Of a DNA stretch of 64,000 bases, positions 33,710 through 46,619 are shown one piece after another. Origin of the DNA: Armillaria gallica (lineage: Eukaryota; Basidiomycota; Agaricomycetes; Agaricales; Physalacriaceae); the NCBI GenBank assembly GCA_037576215.1, contig JBANDB010000009.1, positions 372,001-436,000 of the forward strand, read 5' to 3'. Made by a program: the position numbers and the translations under genes. The notes below the pieces were generated by a model. That model saw only the letters and a list, made by a program, of their open reading frames with translations. It had not been told where the DNA came from and made no database searches. How positions within the stretch are numbered: position 1 is the stretch's first letter; the number at the start of each line of letters is the position of its first letter.

Positions 33710-34958
33710 CTTCCCTCATGCTCACCGGTTTCATCAGGGATACAGCCAGTCATCTTCCAAGTCAAAATTGTTGTCAAAACGATCGGTGAGCCTGTCATGA
33801 TTATGCTTTACACTTCTCTAAGTCCAAGAAGCTGTCCCCACTGAATGTTGAGGAAAGACAAAAGCGGATCCATCCTGATATTATGCCAAGTGTATGCGAA
33901 AGATGGTTCGATGCCATTCCGGATCTAATTGAGAAGGGAGGCACATACATAGAAGGTCAACCTCAACCAGGTAAGTCCATCAATTTGAAATCCTGCCGAT
34001 ACTTATATACATTCAGGTAAGCTGGAACATTGGGTTGAAATCTGCAATATCCCTTGCTTGCAATCTGAGATTCTCACAAGACTGAATTTTGCTTTTGATT
34101 CACAAACTAGGGGACATATCTATGTCGACTGGGCTGAAAGCCCTGAGAAACGCCTTGGTTCAGGCTCCTTTAAGACCATACATCTTGGTGTCCTGCAAGT
34201 CAGCATCACGTTGCAGGGAATTCCACTTCCACCTGCACTCCAAGGTAACGTTTGTATCAAGCATCCATACCAAGGAGTTACCAGGCGCAGAGATCCCAGG
34301 AGGTCCCCTGAAGGTTATGAAAGGACCTGCGTTCTTCGAGAGGCAAACACCATGTTGTGGGCAAATGCTCTACATGACATGAGCCTCGATATGGTCCTGA
34401 GCAAAGCCACTTTGCTTGGCACAGCTCCTGGCCCAATCCTAGATCTTTGTTTTGTCGAGGCCACAGTGGTGATGAAGTCCAGACCCGATTCAGTCAGACC
34501 AAAGGATTGGCTTGGATTTTGTGCACTGGTGGAAAGGCTTTTATCGACAGATGACTTTGTCAAATATGTATGCAATGGCACACCCCAGCCTATCGACTTA
34601 GCCTCTGATGAGAAACATCATAATGCAGTATTTCTGTGCTTTTTGCAACATGTTCAATATCACTTTACAAAAGCGAAGGCTTTTGTTTCAGATTACCAAG
34701 GTACTTTTGACTCTCCTGACTCACATTGCCAGGGACTAAGTTACATCAGGCACAGGTTGTTGGTTGACAGATCCGCAGGTCATGGGAAAATCTGAGTATG
34801 TCAGACATCTTTCAGTAACAGAACAGCTCTAATTCTTTTTCAGAGTTGTGGGACATCAGCTTTTTGTGGATGGAAACGTTGAAGGATCCATAGAATGCTT
34901 CAGGGAACAGCACCTTTGCAATGCTTGGTGCAAGTGGTTTGAACTACCAGAATTATGA
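33710..34958 (+). CDS. alpha-type protein kinase domain protein (MHCK/EF2 kinase family), 5' part missing or unresolved
   Basis: Exons read as about 33,710-33,785, 33,823-33,970, 34,017-34,700, 34,756-34,795 and 34,844-34,958. A Ser/Lys-rich linker (SQSSSKSKLLSKRSSKKLSP) leads into the domain. Kinase landmarks in order: RLGSGSFKTIHLGVL (nucleotide loop), NVCIKHPYQGV with the conserved Lys, REANTMLWANALHDM, KAFVSDYQG, LTDPQVMGKSE, FVDGNVEGSIECF and the C-terminal EQHLCNAWCKWFELPEL with the His/Cys zinc-binding pattern of alpha-kinases. These atypical Ser/Thr kinases are expanded in Agaricomycetes with largely unknown substrates. A TAG precedes the linker frame near 33,707, so the 5' end must be spliced from upstream or lost. 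Confidence 0.75.
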
Positions 34959-35193
34959 ACTGTTGGAATGATATAGTTGATCTCTTTTAAATAAAAACGC
35001 TCAACCCAAAATTTAAGGTTATCTGGTGTATTTGTCATGTCTATAATTCCGTCTGGCCAATCTTGATGTTGTGGGCAAGTTCGAACTTGTATAATCACAA
35101 AAGAAACATACTGGGGTTCGTAAAATTCAAATTGAACCAGGAAGACTGATTGTAACAAAATACAAAAGAGGAACACAGATAATGAACACTCAA

Positions 35194-36868
35194 GTCTTGG
35201 ATGGTAGCCAATCAATGCAATAGCCTCCTGCCAGAAATAGGATGTGAGGGTAGAGTCCATCTGGGAGTGCAGGATCATTTTGCAGATGAAAACTTGGAAA
35301 GATATGTAAAAGGTTTCAGGAAACTGAGTATTGTGAGGCAATGTAGACTGTTGATGACATGGTAACTACAGGAGTTTGCATGGAATCATTGTTTAGTATT
35401 GTGGGTACAATATAGCAGATGATGAAACCAGATGCAAGAGAGAAGGGAACAAGAGATAAGGAACCGCCACAGTGTCTTAATAGCCAGTTCGAAATGTGGA
35501 GTTTTTATGTGTTTTTTGTAAAATAAATAAAATAAAAAATGTTGAAATATGACCAAAGGTTGGTTCCTCATAAAGATACCCAGAAAATACAATGTAAATG
35601 ATGCAAGGATGATGAGGGTTTACTGGATAAGACCCTATTGCACTGTAATGAGGGCCCTCAGTAGTGTCCCCTTAGGACTGTCATCCCCAATGGCCAAAAG
35701 TATGTGGAAACAGGCATCGGACTTGATGCTTAGCTTAGTCAGTGAATTCTTCTTTTAGAACATCAAAATCGATGATGACAATGATGGCATCCATGTTTAA
35801 AGTAATCCAAAGCCCTATAGGGCTAAGTGTACATCTTGCGCTTTTGTACCACTAATAGTAATTTAACGGATCTGTATGTAAGGGTATCGGTATTATGTGG
35901 GCATTTCTGAGTTTTGATTTCTTGTCTTGAGCTCTGGTGGGTGCATAGTCCTTCGTGGTTGTGTGTGGTTTGGTGGAGTGAAAATGTTTGAATAGTGGGT
36001 TGGGCATACTTGCCCATTTCAATATCCATACAATCCTTGCTAGGTATGCAAATTGTCACTTCAATGCACTAAAAATAGACTATGATGACTAAGCAGAGCA
36101 TTGAGGCTGATGCCTCTGTCTAACTAATTTGGGCCATCGAGGATGGCAGTTCTGAATGATCATATTTAAAGTTTGATGGCTGAATGTCTTTGAGCAATGT
36201 CAAGGCTTTGGTGGATGCGCATTGTTATAATCGATCACGACAGGTAGATTTCATTGGCATGTGATGGATGGCTGTCTCTGCGAGACGTCTGGCCGCAGTA
36301 TAACAGAGAAAGTTGGCAGATAACTTTGTATCACTGATGAAGCCCAGTTAAACATCTGTGGGCTTGGGTGGGTTTGGAGAGATACCAGTCGATAAATCAA
36401 TGGAAGGCTGTAGCTCGCTAAGAATGGGGAATCACATGGTTTTGCGATCGCTACCTATGGATACCCATTGATGCTCACAGACTATTTTTGGTGCGTATCA
36501 TCGATAGTAATCAATAAGACACACATTTATTTGCTTGCTAGCTCTACAAATTGAATACACCGGGTAGCTACAGGGCTACAACCTATCACACTCCCATCTC
36601 CTGTCTATACACAGGCATGCGGCTGTTGGCAGACTGAACTGTGAACCTGGCTGGTTTTAACCATATATCCGTACTATATGATAGAGCTTTAATGTACCGC
36701 ATGCAAAAAAAAAGAGTGTGGCGAACAAAAACATGTCAGACGTAGCAACTTGAAGCTGCAGTTGAACATATGTAAGTCAATCAGCCCAGGGGAAATTACA
36801 ACTACGCACCTATGTCAAAGAGAGGCGAAATGGAGGAGATGGCACACATATATGGTAATAATTTGACC
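35194..36868. repeat. left arm of large inverted repeat
   Basis: Reverse complement of 58,684-59,180 plus 62,826-64,000, near-identical by eye with only scattered substitutions. The arm is continuous here, whereas the right arm is interrupted. It contains two outward-facing copies of a dispersed module of about 100 bp (35,676-35,790 and 36,062-36,160). No reliable gene inside. Confidence 0.9.
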
Positions 36869-37885
36869 ATGCTCTTTGGATGTGCTGCCACATTATTGTA
36901 TGTAGCCAGGTTATCTCTAATATTCAGCAACAGGACTAGTAGTACCAGCAGTCCTTGTTCTGTTGTTGAATATTTGACTGGTAATTAGCATGTGCTCTCA
37001 GGCCAATGATTTGAAGGGTATTCCTCAAACAAGACGGACATTCACTCTTTATGTTGTGCCAACAGCACATAAAACTCTGTAGAAAGAGTTATGCAATAAG
37101 GGATGGGAAAGGCTAGGATTGACAGATCCCAAGTTGCTTTAGTGGTGTTTCAAATCACTGCAATTTGTCTTTCCATTAACAAGGACTGAGTTTGGTGGGC
37201 AATATACAATTTAAGCTGAAGCATTCCCAAATTGAACCCAAAGGTGGAAAGGTAATGGAATCATATTCTTGCTAATTCACCAGTGAGGTATTCTAATTTG
37301 TATGTTTAAAACCTCACTATAAAAGGAAACTTATCCAGCTCTTCTCTGCCAGCTAGACATATAAATTCATTATACATGGACATCTGAAATTCTGCAAGGA
37401 ATTACTAATCAGCCTGTGTTCTACTGTTTCCTGAGTTCTCGACCTTCGTCTATTCTATGCATACTCTCCCATAACCCATAGCTCCAAGGGTCCACCAAAT
37501 GCTATGGGTTAAGGGGGATCTGACTGTATTCATTTATCTGCAACACTAGTTGGGCCAAGTAACAGGATGGAAAGATGGTAGACTGGTAACTAGTCTAGAA
37601 AGATGGTGCGACCTGCTGGTTACATTACATAAAAGCCACCTGCATCATCTGTGTCACCTACCATGAACCAGCAACCTCTTACTGAAAATTAGCTTCATTG
37701 ACTGAAGGTTAATATGCTGCAAAGTCTATTACATATCAAGATTTAGTTCGCGACTTCAGAAAGCAAAGAATACAAATTTGTACAAAAAACATGTGTTGTA
37801 ATATGTCCATAAAAGTATGCAAAATCGAGCCTATCATTTGACACAAACCTACTTGGGCAGGGTGTCTGGGTTAGACTCCAGTTTA
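36869..37885. other. AT-rich stretch, no supported gene
   Basis: No open frame or repeat terminus recognised between the repeat arm and the JmjC-like gene. Confidence 0.4.
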
Positions 37886-40800
37886 CTATGGGCAGTAGGA
37901 TTGGTCTCTAGAATCTTCCCCCTCTGATGTTAGTTCTGAACCGATCTGAGAGTTTGCATCCTCAGGTTCATACATAGCATCCTCCTCCAATAAATTCGAT
38001 AAATTGGTGGTGAAGTCTTTCTTGCCATCCGAGTCTCCATCGCCAGCTTCTCCATCACTAGGTTTCCTGCTGTCCAAGTCTTCATTGTCGGAGTCATCGT
38101 CCTCTTCATTGTCAGAAGGATCAAAGTCAAGAATATGAGTCCAGTCCATCATGGCTTCAGTTTCTACATGACAGGTCAGATCAGTCTGAATGCAAAAGAA
38201 CCTCATGCACATAGGACTTTGTTCTTTAACAGAACCAAACATATGGGCCTAAGGAGTAAATGCTTCACCTTCCGTCGCTTGTAAGCATTGAGGAACTCAG
38301 ATGTTAGCTCCATCTGCAGAAAGGTACCCATGGCATCCTCAATATCTTGCTGAAACTGCTCCAAGTCAATCCAGAGCGATTCATGTACTCCTGAAGCCTT
38401 CTCCTGTCACAAAGCCCTACGAGCATAGAAGATCAAAGACCACCCAAAATGAGCAGCAGACGTCCTAGCGAAATTGGTGATATCCAAGGACCCAACACAC
38501 AAAGAAACACCATCAACACACATCATTGATTCCGGTGCAAGCACAGCAGCCTTTGTGTCTTGCTCGAAAAAGATAAGACAGTATCGTGTGCACAAGCATT
38601 GTATGATGGATATGTACGCCCTGGCTGCCATGGCTATTGCTGGTTTTGATGATTCCATCTCATCGCAGATGCAGGTGTACAAGGCAGGCACAAATAAACA
38701 GAGGTTGCCTAATGCGATTAGATCGAGAAGTCTTTCTCTTTCTAAGGACGGAATACCTGTGTTGTGTCCTTGATACCATCATTAGTCCTGACCAGAACAA
38801 GAGTCACTAGGATATTTTTTTACATACTTTCGGGGCCTTTATCACTGATGATTGCACCAAAATAACACATCATACGAAGGAGAACCTCCAGGAGCTCAGT
38901 GTGCAAAACATTCATGATGCCATAGCCAAGCATACAGGTGTGAACCCACCCCGAGACAGTTTTCAATAGTGTTGCAGTGGAGTAGAAGTGGTGACCTTTT
39001 ACAATTGAATTCTCTAGAGTAACAACTGCGTGGTGAGTGTCAGGACGCATGTAACTGCCTCTGTGTCAGCATTGAACAAGATAGATACAGCACGGCGTAC
39101 AAGGCAGATCTGGGTTTGAGTAAGACAACTTCTGAAGTCCAATCTTCCAGGTCCAGGATAAATCCAGAGGCCCAATCACCCATGTACTCATCGATATAGC
39201 TATCCTGCCTATTACCAACCGTCCTGTGGTGCTGGAACACGTACCACAACTTCCACCCACACAAAACTTCAACAACGGTACCAACACCAAAACAATCGGA
39301 GTGAATATAGCTAATGGTGCCCTTTGTGGCAACCAACCAGAAGCTTGTTGCCGAAACTGGATACCCCAATGTATAGACGTCCATGGGTAAGTCAGAGGTT
39401 TGTTCGAAGGCTCAGATGTGGCTTGAAATAATCCTAAAAACAGTTGGTTTCTGGGCAGACATTGGATAAAGTCTAACTTACGATTGTAGGGGGTGGCCAC
39501 TGTGAGAAGTGTTGCAAGGTAGAGAGAGAGCATTTAAGATATGACCTTCCTCCAACAAACCTTCTTCATACATTTCATGTAAGGATACGTTGACATGAAT
39601 TTGCTCCTTTGTATGCTCAGAGCTGCGCCGTTGATGGTCTGAAGAAGTACAGTTCATCAGGCAACATTCATGAGGATGGAAGAAAACGAAAACCTTGAAC
39701 TTCTTGAACAAGGTCAATGTTGCCAATCTCAGTAAGAGAGTCCAAAGACCATGTAAGCGGCAACATTTTGGTGTCAGACAGGAGAATGTTGTTGCGGTGG
39801 AAGGTCCTGAGAGTCACTTCAGGATATCTCAAAGCAATTGATTGTTTCAGGATCACAATCATAGATTCTTTGGTCCCCTTCCCAGTTGCTTTCAGCTGGT
39901 AAAGAGGATCCCCACTTGTGTCTGTTGCTATGCAAGCATTCCAACCATCAAGCAGATACCGATCATCAGTTTCCTAAAGACTTATATCAGACAGAAGTAT
40001 ACAGAAGGCTGTGGGGGACATACGTTAGAGATCAAAGGGTAATAGTCGAAGGTCTGATATTCTTTCTTTGCCAGATCCCAAACGAGCGGAGAAGTAATTG
40101 GGTTTGGAAAACGAGACAGACCACGATCAACCTTCGCTTTTTTGGACGTTCTATCCACAGCCATGGCAATGGCGATCGAACGTTGCCTTTTTTTCCCAGA
40201 GATGGATGGTAAATTGTCTTGCACCTCTGTCATTCTCAGAAAGGGCACCATTAACATCAACTGACGCCAACTTGCATCAACATCTTGTGAGAGTTTCCTC
40301 TTGTGGGTTATTTTTTGTTCTTGCGATAATGGAAATTCCGTCTTGAAAGATTCCACGCAAAAAGGGGGCACTTCACCAATGAGGATTCGTCAAACAGAAA
40401 TCTGGTCAATATCTCAAACAGTGAGAGGGGGCATGGTAGGGGCATGTTGCCATTCTGGCTGGTCCTCAAAATTTGGGTAGTACACATGACCCCACGCATT
40501 TACACAATAAGTCAGAAAGCGGCAAATCTTCGAAATCTTGTCATGCGGAAATGGCTTTGAAGACAAGGATCGGGAAGGGGACAAGCTTGGAGATCTCTGC
40601 CGAGGTTTTGCTTCACAGGGAGACAGATGAGCAATGCCTCGTTCGACATGGGGAGGACAAGAGCTGCTTCATTCTACATGTTCATTCCTGCGACCGCCCT
40701 TTTTGATTTTGATCCAGCGAGATTTCCCCTCTCTGAGCCATTGCATCGTTTCGGCTCCAACTTTGGCTTCCAGCCCGGGGACATGGTTTTTCTGAATGAA

Positions 40801-42338
40801 TGCGATGGAATCCTCGAACCACGTATCCTCGCCTTCATATCCCACCCATCCCTTTTTTGTTGCATCCTTGGACACAGCTTTGAGAACCTGCATCCTGGTA
40901 ACTAACGGCTCCACTTCAGTGAGAAACTTGCCCAATCCGACTTCGCTCGTCCAGGAGCCCCAAGCTATACCAACAATGTACTTCCACAAGATTTCTTCAA
41001 TATGAAGGATGAGTTTTGGTTTCCCCATCGAAGAGAGCTGCCCTCCGCCCTTGCTTGAAACGTTAGGCAGCACATCAGAAAAAGATGATTGAAAAACTCA
41101 CCTGTAGCACAAGGGGTGTGTTCAATATTTGGCCCATTCCTTGGCCCATGATAAGTACTAGGGGGGATATTGCGACAGCATTCGCAAAGGCTTGTTTCCA
41201 CCAGGGCAAATGCTTTCTAAATTGTTTGATCATTTGATTGTCCCCCATGATCATTTGGATGTGGGGTGGTCATAATTATCTGCGATGAACCTTCATATAA
41301 AATGAGCAACATGCACTTTGCCTATCTGAAAATCATACCTTTGCCAAAGCGACGTCTGCTCTATTCCATTATGCTGCAACAGAAGTCAGAATGATGAGAA
41401 ATGCGATAAAAGGCGTGCTCATGTAACATAATAACTGGATGTGAAATGCCACACCATCCAGCACACATAGGACCTTCAACCAATTTTTCGCCGATTCATG
41501 TTTCCAATGATTCGCAAGCAGGCATATATCTTTATGCAGAATCTCGTTATTTCCTATTGTAGTCGGCTGCAGGGGAACAAGGGGTGCAATTTTTTTTCAT
41601 TGTATATGCGAAGAGAAGTCGAAATTTCAGTTAATTTCTGAGTCCATCTGTCCAGCCTTCTTAAAAACTTGACACATGTTAATTAAATATAATCTTAGGA
41701 AGAGCAGGGAAACCTACGCCAAGCTGACACACATCAAAACTTAGGGTCTTTGAAAAGCTTGGATAATAAGAGCGACAAGGCAAATGGAGAAATCCTGAAG
41801 CGATATCCATCACCTTCACAAGCACTAGGGTCTCCAGCTGGCCTGTAGATTTATTAGCGTTCCGACCCCCACCAATGTTGTCTATGCAGATTTGAGCTGG
41901 GTGGCCTCTGTCCCAGTCCTTGTCAGTGACAGACTTCAATGACCTTCCAATTGCGATGCCGAAATCGGATATGTCTGAGTTCTGAGAACTTTCTGCTGCA
42001 CACAACTTATACCAAAGGTCGGGATCCAGGTCGCTGAGTAGGAACAGTTTGCATTGAATGGGCAGCGACCAAACCAACTTTGACTGCTTTGCAGCCATAT
42101 ATCCTGTCACTAGAATAATGTCAGCACATGAACCTCGATGGCGTTCCGATGGCTAATAGCTTGCATCAGTCTCGATGCCACCATTTCAAAAAGGGTGCAT
42201 AAACCATTTTCATCAAGGGCAATGTTCTCATAGTTATGAGCAGAGAGTTCTACAATGAACTGGCAGGAAAGGCAAAAAAAACACCCTCTTACCAAGACTG
42301 CTTTCAGACTGCACGTTGTTCGAACTAGTTGTAGGCAT
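37886..42338 (-). CDS. large JmjC-like protein, copy A
   Basis: Multi-exon gene on the minus strand. It likely starts at 42,338 (MPTTSSNNVQSESSL, then a long intron to VTGYMAAKQSKLVWSLP at 42,113). Central blocks include WKYIVGIAWGSWTSEVGLGK (about 41,000) and a basic stretch like a nuclear localisation signal (DRTSKKAKVDRGLSRFPNP, about 40,150), then LTWSLDSLTEIGNIDLVQEV (39,760). The oxygenase-like core at 39,384-38,950 reads FWLVATKGTISYIHSDCFGV, VEVLCGWKLWYVFQH, EVVLLKPRSALYAVLYLS and DTHHAVVTLENSIVKGHHFY. HSD fits the HxD iron site and DTHHAV the distal His of JmjC Fe(II)/2-oxoglutarate enzymes. The C-terminus is strongly acidic (DFDPSDNEEDDDSDNEDLDS) and stops at 37,886. Possible role: histone or protein demethylase-type hydroxylase in the nucleus. 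Family assignment is by motif only; exon joins were not all checked. Confidence 0.6.
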
Positions 42339-43017
42339 GGTGGTGGTTAAAGGGAGAATGCAAAGTGTGTGGGAAAAGAACTTCTGTCGGCGATCCGGAC
42401 ATTCCCGTAGAACAAAAATGGGAATGGAAAGCCTGTCTAGGTGATGCTCGATTGAATTTGCTTCGCTTCGATGGAGACGACAACTATGCCTGAAATCCTG
42501 AAGTTGTGTACTCAGATACAGTCATGTTCATTGCCCTTGACTGTGGAAGAGAAAGGGCAGCTCACATCCTGGGCTCAATTTAAGTGACAAATTTGCATCA
42601 TGTGAGCCGGAATAATGATTATTTCACTGTCCTTGTGTCAATCCCTAAAGTATGGAACACCTCCAGACCTACCGTATGTATTTGTATGAATGAAACATAA
42701 AGCATATGGCAGGTGCTGCTTCGTCTCCTACAACCACAATTGTAACGCGTAACCAGGGTTGGATCTCAGTCTGGGGAGCATATTGAAGAAGTGTAATGCC
42801 AGATAATGGTCTCCTTTCATCCACAAATCCATAACACGGAGGTACCCCGTTTCATACATGTAAGTACATACAGTATGTCGAAGCTTGTATGTAGTGACTG
42901 ATATTAAACCCACATATTGTATGTCAATCAGACTTTCCTTTATTAGCCATGTTCATCAAACATTCACAGAGTGTGCTGTTATATTTGACAAAAGCAATCA
43001 ACTTGAAAAGCAACCCT
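42339..43017. other. intergenic stretch upstream of JmjC-like copy A
   Basis: No supported gene. Short minus-strand frames only. Confidence 0.35.
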
Positions 43018-44076
43018 CTAGAAACACATCCCTACAAGCCCGAAGTACATCTCCCAAATTAAACCACTAGCCTCCTCCAGAACACCATTATACGTCATTG
43101 TCTCCACAAAGTCATCATGATCCTCTGCCATGTCTAAATTTTGAGAAATCACTTCTTCCAGATACTGATAGATTTCCAAATAAAGATGCAGGAGCCTTGA
43201 AAGATGTAGGGATGTTTGTGACATTTTTTGCAGAGATGATTGTCAGACAGGTGATTGCCGAAGAGTATCCTGCACAGTCCTACACACTTCAAAGCGAAAT
43301 GTCAGCATCAACTCCCACAAAAAAGCCATAGATACCTACATGGTGTAGAAAATACTTCGTTATTGTCACTGTTGGTGATATAAACATTGGATGTGAGGTT
43401 GAGCACCCTTTGAGGGGCTTCCTTGCGCTAATTTAAATGCAAGTTACAAAATAAATACACACACGGACGACCACTCACTGTATGTCTTCGACAGAGAAGG
43501 ATTTGTATTCAACTTCTTCAGGTGTTGCTTTTGCAGTGGCGATCCTCCAGAAGTATCTTGGGAAGGAACATCAGGATAGGGTCCAGATGTTTGACTGAGG
43601 TTGCGACGTCCTGGCCCAATCTGAGAGCAGGGTAATCTGGCAAGGAGACCAACAACATTGCTTGACCTAGACATCTGGCAAATTAACACATTTTCAAACT
43701 GATCGAAGCCAAAGGCTGCTCTGTATTGGGGTGGCAAGTGCTCCATTTGGTCAGTGGCATGTTCTCTGTCTGAATGGTGAAATATATATTGTTGTCGTTT
43801 CCGTCTCACTCACTCAGAATAAAAAATTCCTGATCGTGCTCCGAAAATTACAGACCAAAACATTGTCCCCACGTGATTGAAGAGGCCAGTAATCTGCGGC
43901 CACTCTTCCCAACCTTGCAGGGATGAATGAAAGGTCACGGCATCCTCTTCTCCATGCAAGGCTATGAACGGATTTAGGCAGCTGTTCAAAGCCATTGCCT
44001 GGTCATGATGCTGACAGTACACTGTGACTGGCCACTTTGGTCTGTTGACGCCATTGATAACCCACACCCTAGGCAA
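43018..44076 (-). CDS. unrecognised protein, multi-exon
   Basis: The minus-strand frame 44,076-43,810 (WVINGVNRPKWPVTVYCQHH ... SVIFGARSGIFYSE) ends at a GTGAGTGAG donor. An acceptor ACCATTCAG near 43,760 allows continuation as WSTCHPNTEQPLASISLK. Further frames lie at 43,224-43,018. FGARSGIFYS faintly resembles the FVGRxPGIYxSW start of the RNase H1 N-terminal/viroplasmin fold, but this is too weak to name. It may be an exon set of a separate small gene. Confidence 0.3.
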
Positions 44077-45114
44077 GAGAAATTGTCAACATAGGCAAGC
44101 TAAGGACACCATTTAACATTACAGTTTATTATGGTAGATGCCTGGCTGAGCGTCCGGAAGTCCTGGAGGTGCAAGAACAATGCAGAATGGTATAGAATGG
44201 GCCATCAGGTGAGGTGTGAAGAAACACCTCTCAAGTTATCATATGTCTATAGGTTTCAATCACCGCATAGGCCCCAGACATATTCCAGGGGCCAGCACTT
44301 CCTCCACAGCCTATTGGACTCGCAATGTGTCTGTGCTATAAGCCATGTGGCACATATCTCAATGCAAGCGACAAGGCGCTAATACAGAGGATTACTGAGT
44401 ACACCATATGGCACTCACCAGAGACCTACATTGTCCAAAGGATAGAACATCAGAAACCAGTACTTAGACATGTGTCAAACATTGAAAGAAATGGAAGACC
44501 ACGGACAGTAAAATGTTATATTTCCCCTTCTAGGGAAACCGTAAAGTGAGAAGCTCGGGTCTTGGCAACCCTGACAACTTCAGCTTGTCCATCCAGAGCT
44601 ATGAACAAATATGAGCTGTGAAAATACTTTCTTTCCTAAATGCCGGTCATTTCCTCTAAACTGCGGTGCATCGTACTTATGTATAACAAAATGTCTTCAC
44701 ATGCAAAAGCTGCGTATTTTTGTAGTGAAAGAACCTCGGTTAAGAAATGTTCCATCCTTCCTCACCCTTGTGAACTTGTTTAAATTACGTATGATTTTCA
44801 GAAAAAATCTGCTTTACAAAACTTGCATGACAAGTGACATATTAGAATCCATACGAGTAGTCTGGAAAATGGAACAGAGACATCCAAAGTGAGATTCAAA
44901 CATGGGACACAGGATGTTGAAATTCATGTAAAAGGAATTATAGCCAACACTGTGAAGTCAAATGACCACAGTTTCCTCGAGATCAAACCTGTACTTAGAT
45001 AGGTGGATGATGTTGGGGGATGCCTTTTGTATGTTGGAAGCGGAGCAACTGGTAACAAGTACACAAACACTTTCAAACTTCAGACTCGAAAAAACAAAAC
45101 TTGTCCGATGGCAT
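44077..45114. other. stretch without supported gene
   Basis: Short plus-strand open frames only, with no recognisable domains. Confidence 0.35.
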
Positions 45115-45123
45115 GGTAGCCAA
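45115..45123. repeat. 9 bp target-site duplication, left copy
   Basis: GGTAGCCAA directly before GACTTACCCAGT; repeated at 45,482-45,490. Confidence 0.85.
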
Positions 45124-45481
45124 GACTTACCCAGTAAGACCCACAGGAAAAACTGACATGTACCTGGTAAATCTGAACTGGTCAGCCAAAGTTTGTTTTT
45201 CAACATGAAGTCTGTCGAACTGGATCTTGATACTTAGCGACAGTTTCCAGTCCACACTTGACAGAGATGTGCCCATATCAAATCAGAATTTTACATGGAT
45301 ATGTTTGGATCCATGTAATACATTCATGTTTCTATTTGATACAGAAGAAGGGGAGAGTCATTTCCCATCAGAATTTTATAGTTAAAGGCATTTTATAGCA
45401 GTACGACTTGGTCTGACCGCTGACCGGTTCAGATTTACCAGTCACTTTTCAGTTTTTCCCAGTGGTCTTACTGGGTAAGCC
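45124..45481. mobile_element. 358 bp MITE, same family as the one at 9717-10364
   Basis: The left terminus GACTTACCCAGTAAGACC and the right terminus GGTCTTACTGGGTAAGCC are inverted repeats shared with the 648 bp copy, including the following GGAAAAACTG and the GAACTGGTCAG / CTGACCGGTTC inner part. The element is shorter and more diverged than the other copy, AT-rich inside and without coding capacity. It is flanked by the 9 bp duplication GGTAGCCAA. Confidence 0.88.
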
Positions 45482-45490
45482 GGTAGCCAA
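45482..45490. repeat. 9 bp target-site duplication, right copy
   Basis: GGTAGCCAA, identical to 45,115-45,123. Confidence 0.85.
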
Positions 45491-45496
45491 GTCTAT

Positions 45497-45790
45497 GATA
45501 TGCTAATAATAGACTGTGCTTACTAAGCAAGTCATCGAGACGGATGCCTCATTGCAGATATGGTCAGCCATCGAGAATGGCAGTTTGAGATGTTTAAGTT
45601 GTTTTGCATGATTGAATATATTGTGGAGCAATGTGAAAGCATTGTGTGGACATGTATTGTTGTAATGGATGGGCAACAGGTAAGACTTCATAGGCACACA
45701 ATTTAGAGGTCCGCAAGAGGTCTGGTTGGAAATGGTTTGCCATGTGAGTGCTTTGAAATATGTCCCTTTGATTCTGGTCTGGTTCCATGA
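45497..45790 (+). repeat. diverged copy of the inverted-repeat arm segment 36,062-36,310
   Basis: Shares ACTAAGCAAGTCATCGAG, CGGATGCCT, CAGCCATCGAGAATGGCAGT and further blocks, including a GGCAACAGGTAAGACTTCAT / CACGACAGGTAGATTTCAT correspondence, with 36,062-36,310. It starts right next to the MITE's right duplication. Confidence 0.65.
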
Positions 45791-46619
45791 TGCAGAAAGT
45801 GGACAGGCAATGGGATGAATGCCAAAGTCCTCAGCAGACCATTGCCTGGCTGTGAACTACCATGCACTCAGACTTTCCCTGAAGAGAACATATTGAGTAG
45901 ATATATGTCTCAGCACTGTTGGTCTGTATGGTGGATTAAAGTAAAAGGGCCGAAAATGAATTATGCCTTGATATTTCTGGACTTAACAACATGCCTGATT
46001 TGGTTTATCATGCATGATGTGACCTATTTCAGGCCAGATACAGGTAGACCTTACCCCAATGCAATTATTTTGGCAGGGAATGTACACTAGATAAGGACGC
46101 CTCTATTGTCCTGGCTCCAATCATCCGCCTTGTAAGGCAACTCCGAGGATGCTTTGATTTTGGTGCTTCGCTGGCCAGTGTAGCATTGTACATCATGCTG
46201 AGCACTCTCCTGACTCCAAATACATTACAAAGCGCAAGATACACATACATACATGAGTGTAGAGTAGAAACACCAGATTAAGTGTTATGGCGAAGATTTA
46301 AGGAATTTCGGAAACAGCCTCTGAGTTACACATTATGGTTGCTTGATTAAGCAAGGGCACCAAGGTAATCGTTGTATTGTTTTAAGATATTTGTGATGCT
46401 ACTCTGCTGTAAGCATTTAGAATTACCATTGATATTGAAAGAGCTCATACTTGAAATTTGATGGTATTTTTTGACAATTTTTTCAATGATTTTCTATAGC
46501 GTAACGAAAAAAAGGAGCAACAGTTTGACCATTATGTGTTACAGGAGGTGAAATAAGCCACAAAATGGCACCTACATTACGTGTTACAGTTTCTACTGTA
46601 CACTCATGTACAGTAGCGC
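45791..46619. other. stretch without supported gene
   Basis: Plus- and minus-strand frames are short. No domain recognised. Confidence 0.35.

Noticed and set aside
34856..35341. Minus-strand 161-codon frame at the left inverted-repeat edge
   Set aside because: It overlaps the alpha-kinase 3' exon antisense and has no recognisable domain. Its part after 35,194 is simply inverted-repeat sequence.
43810..44076. RNase H1 N-terminal (viroplasmin-type) domain
   Set aside because: Only a FGARSGIFYS-like match; the rest does not follow the pattern, so the call was left as unrecognised.
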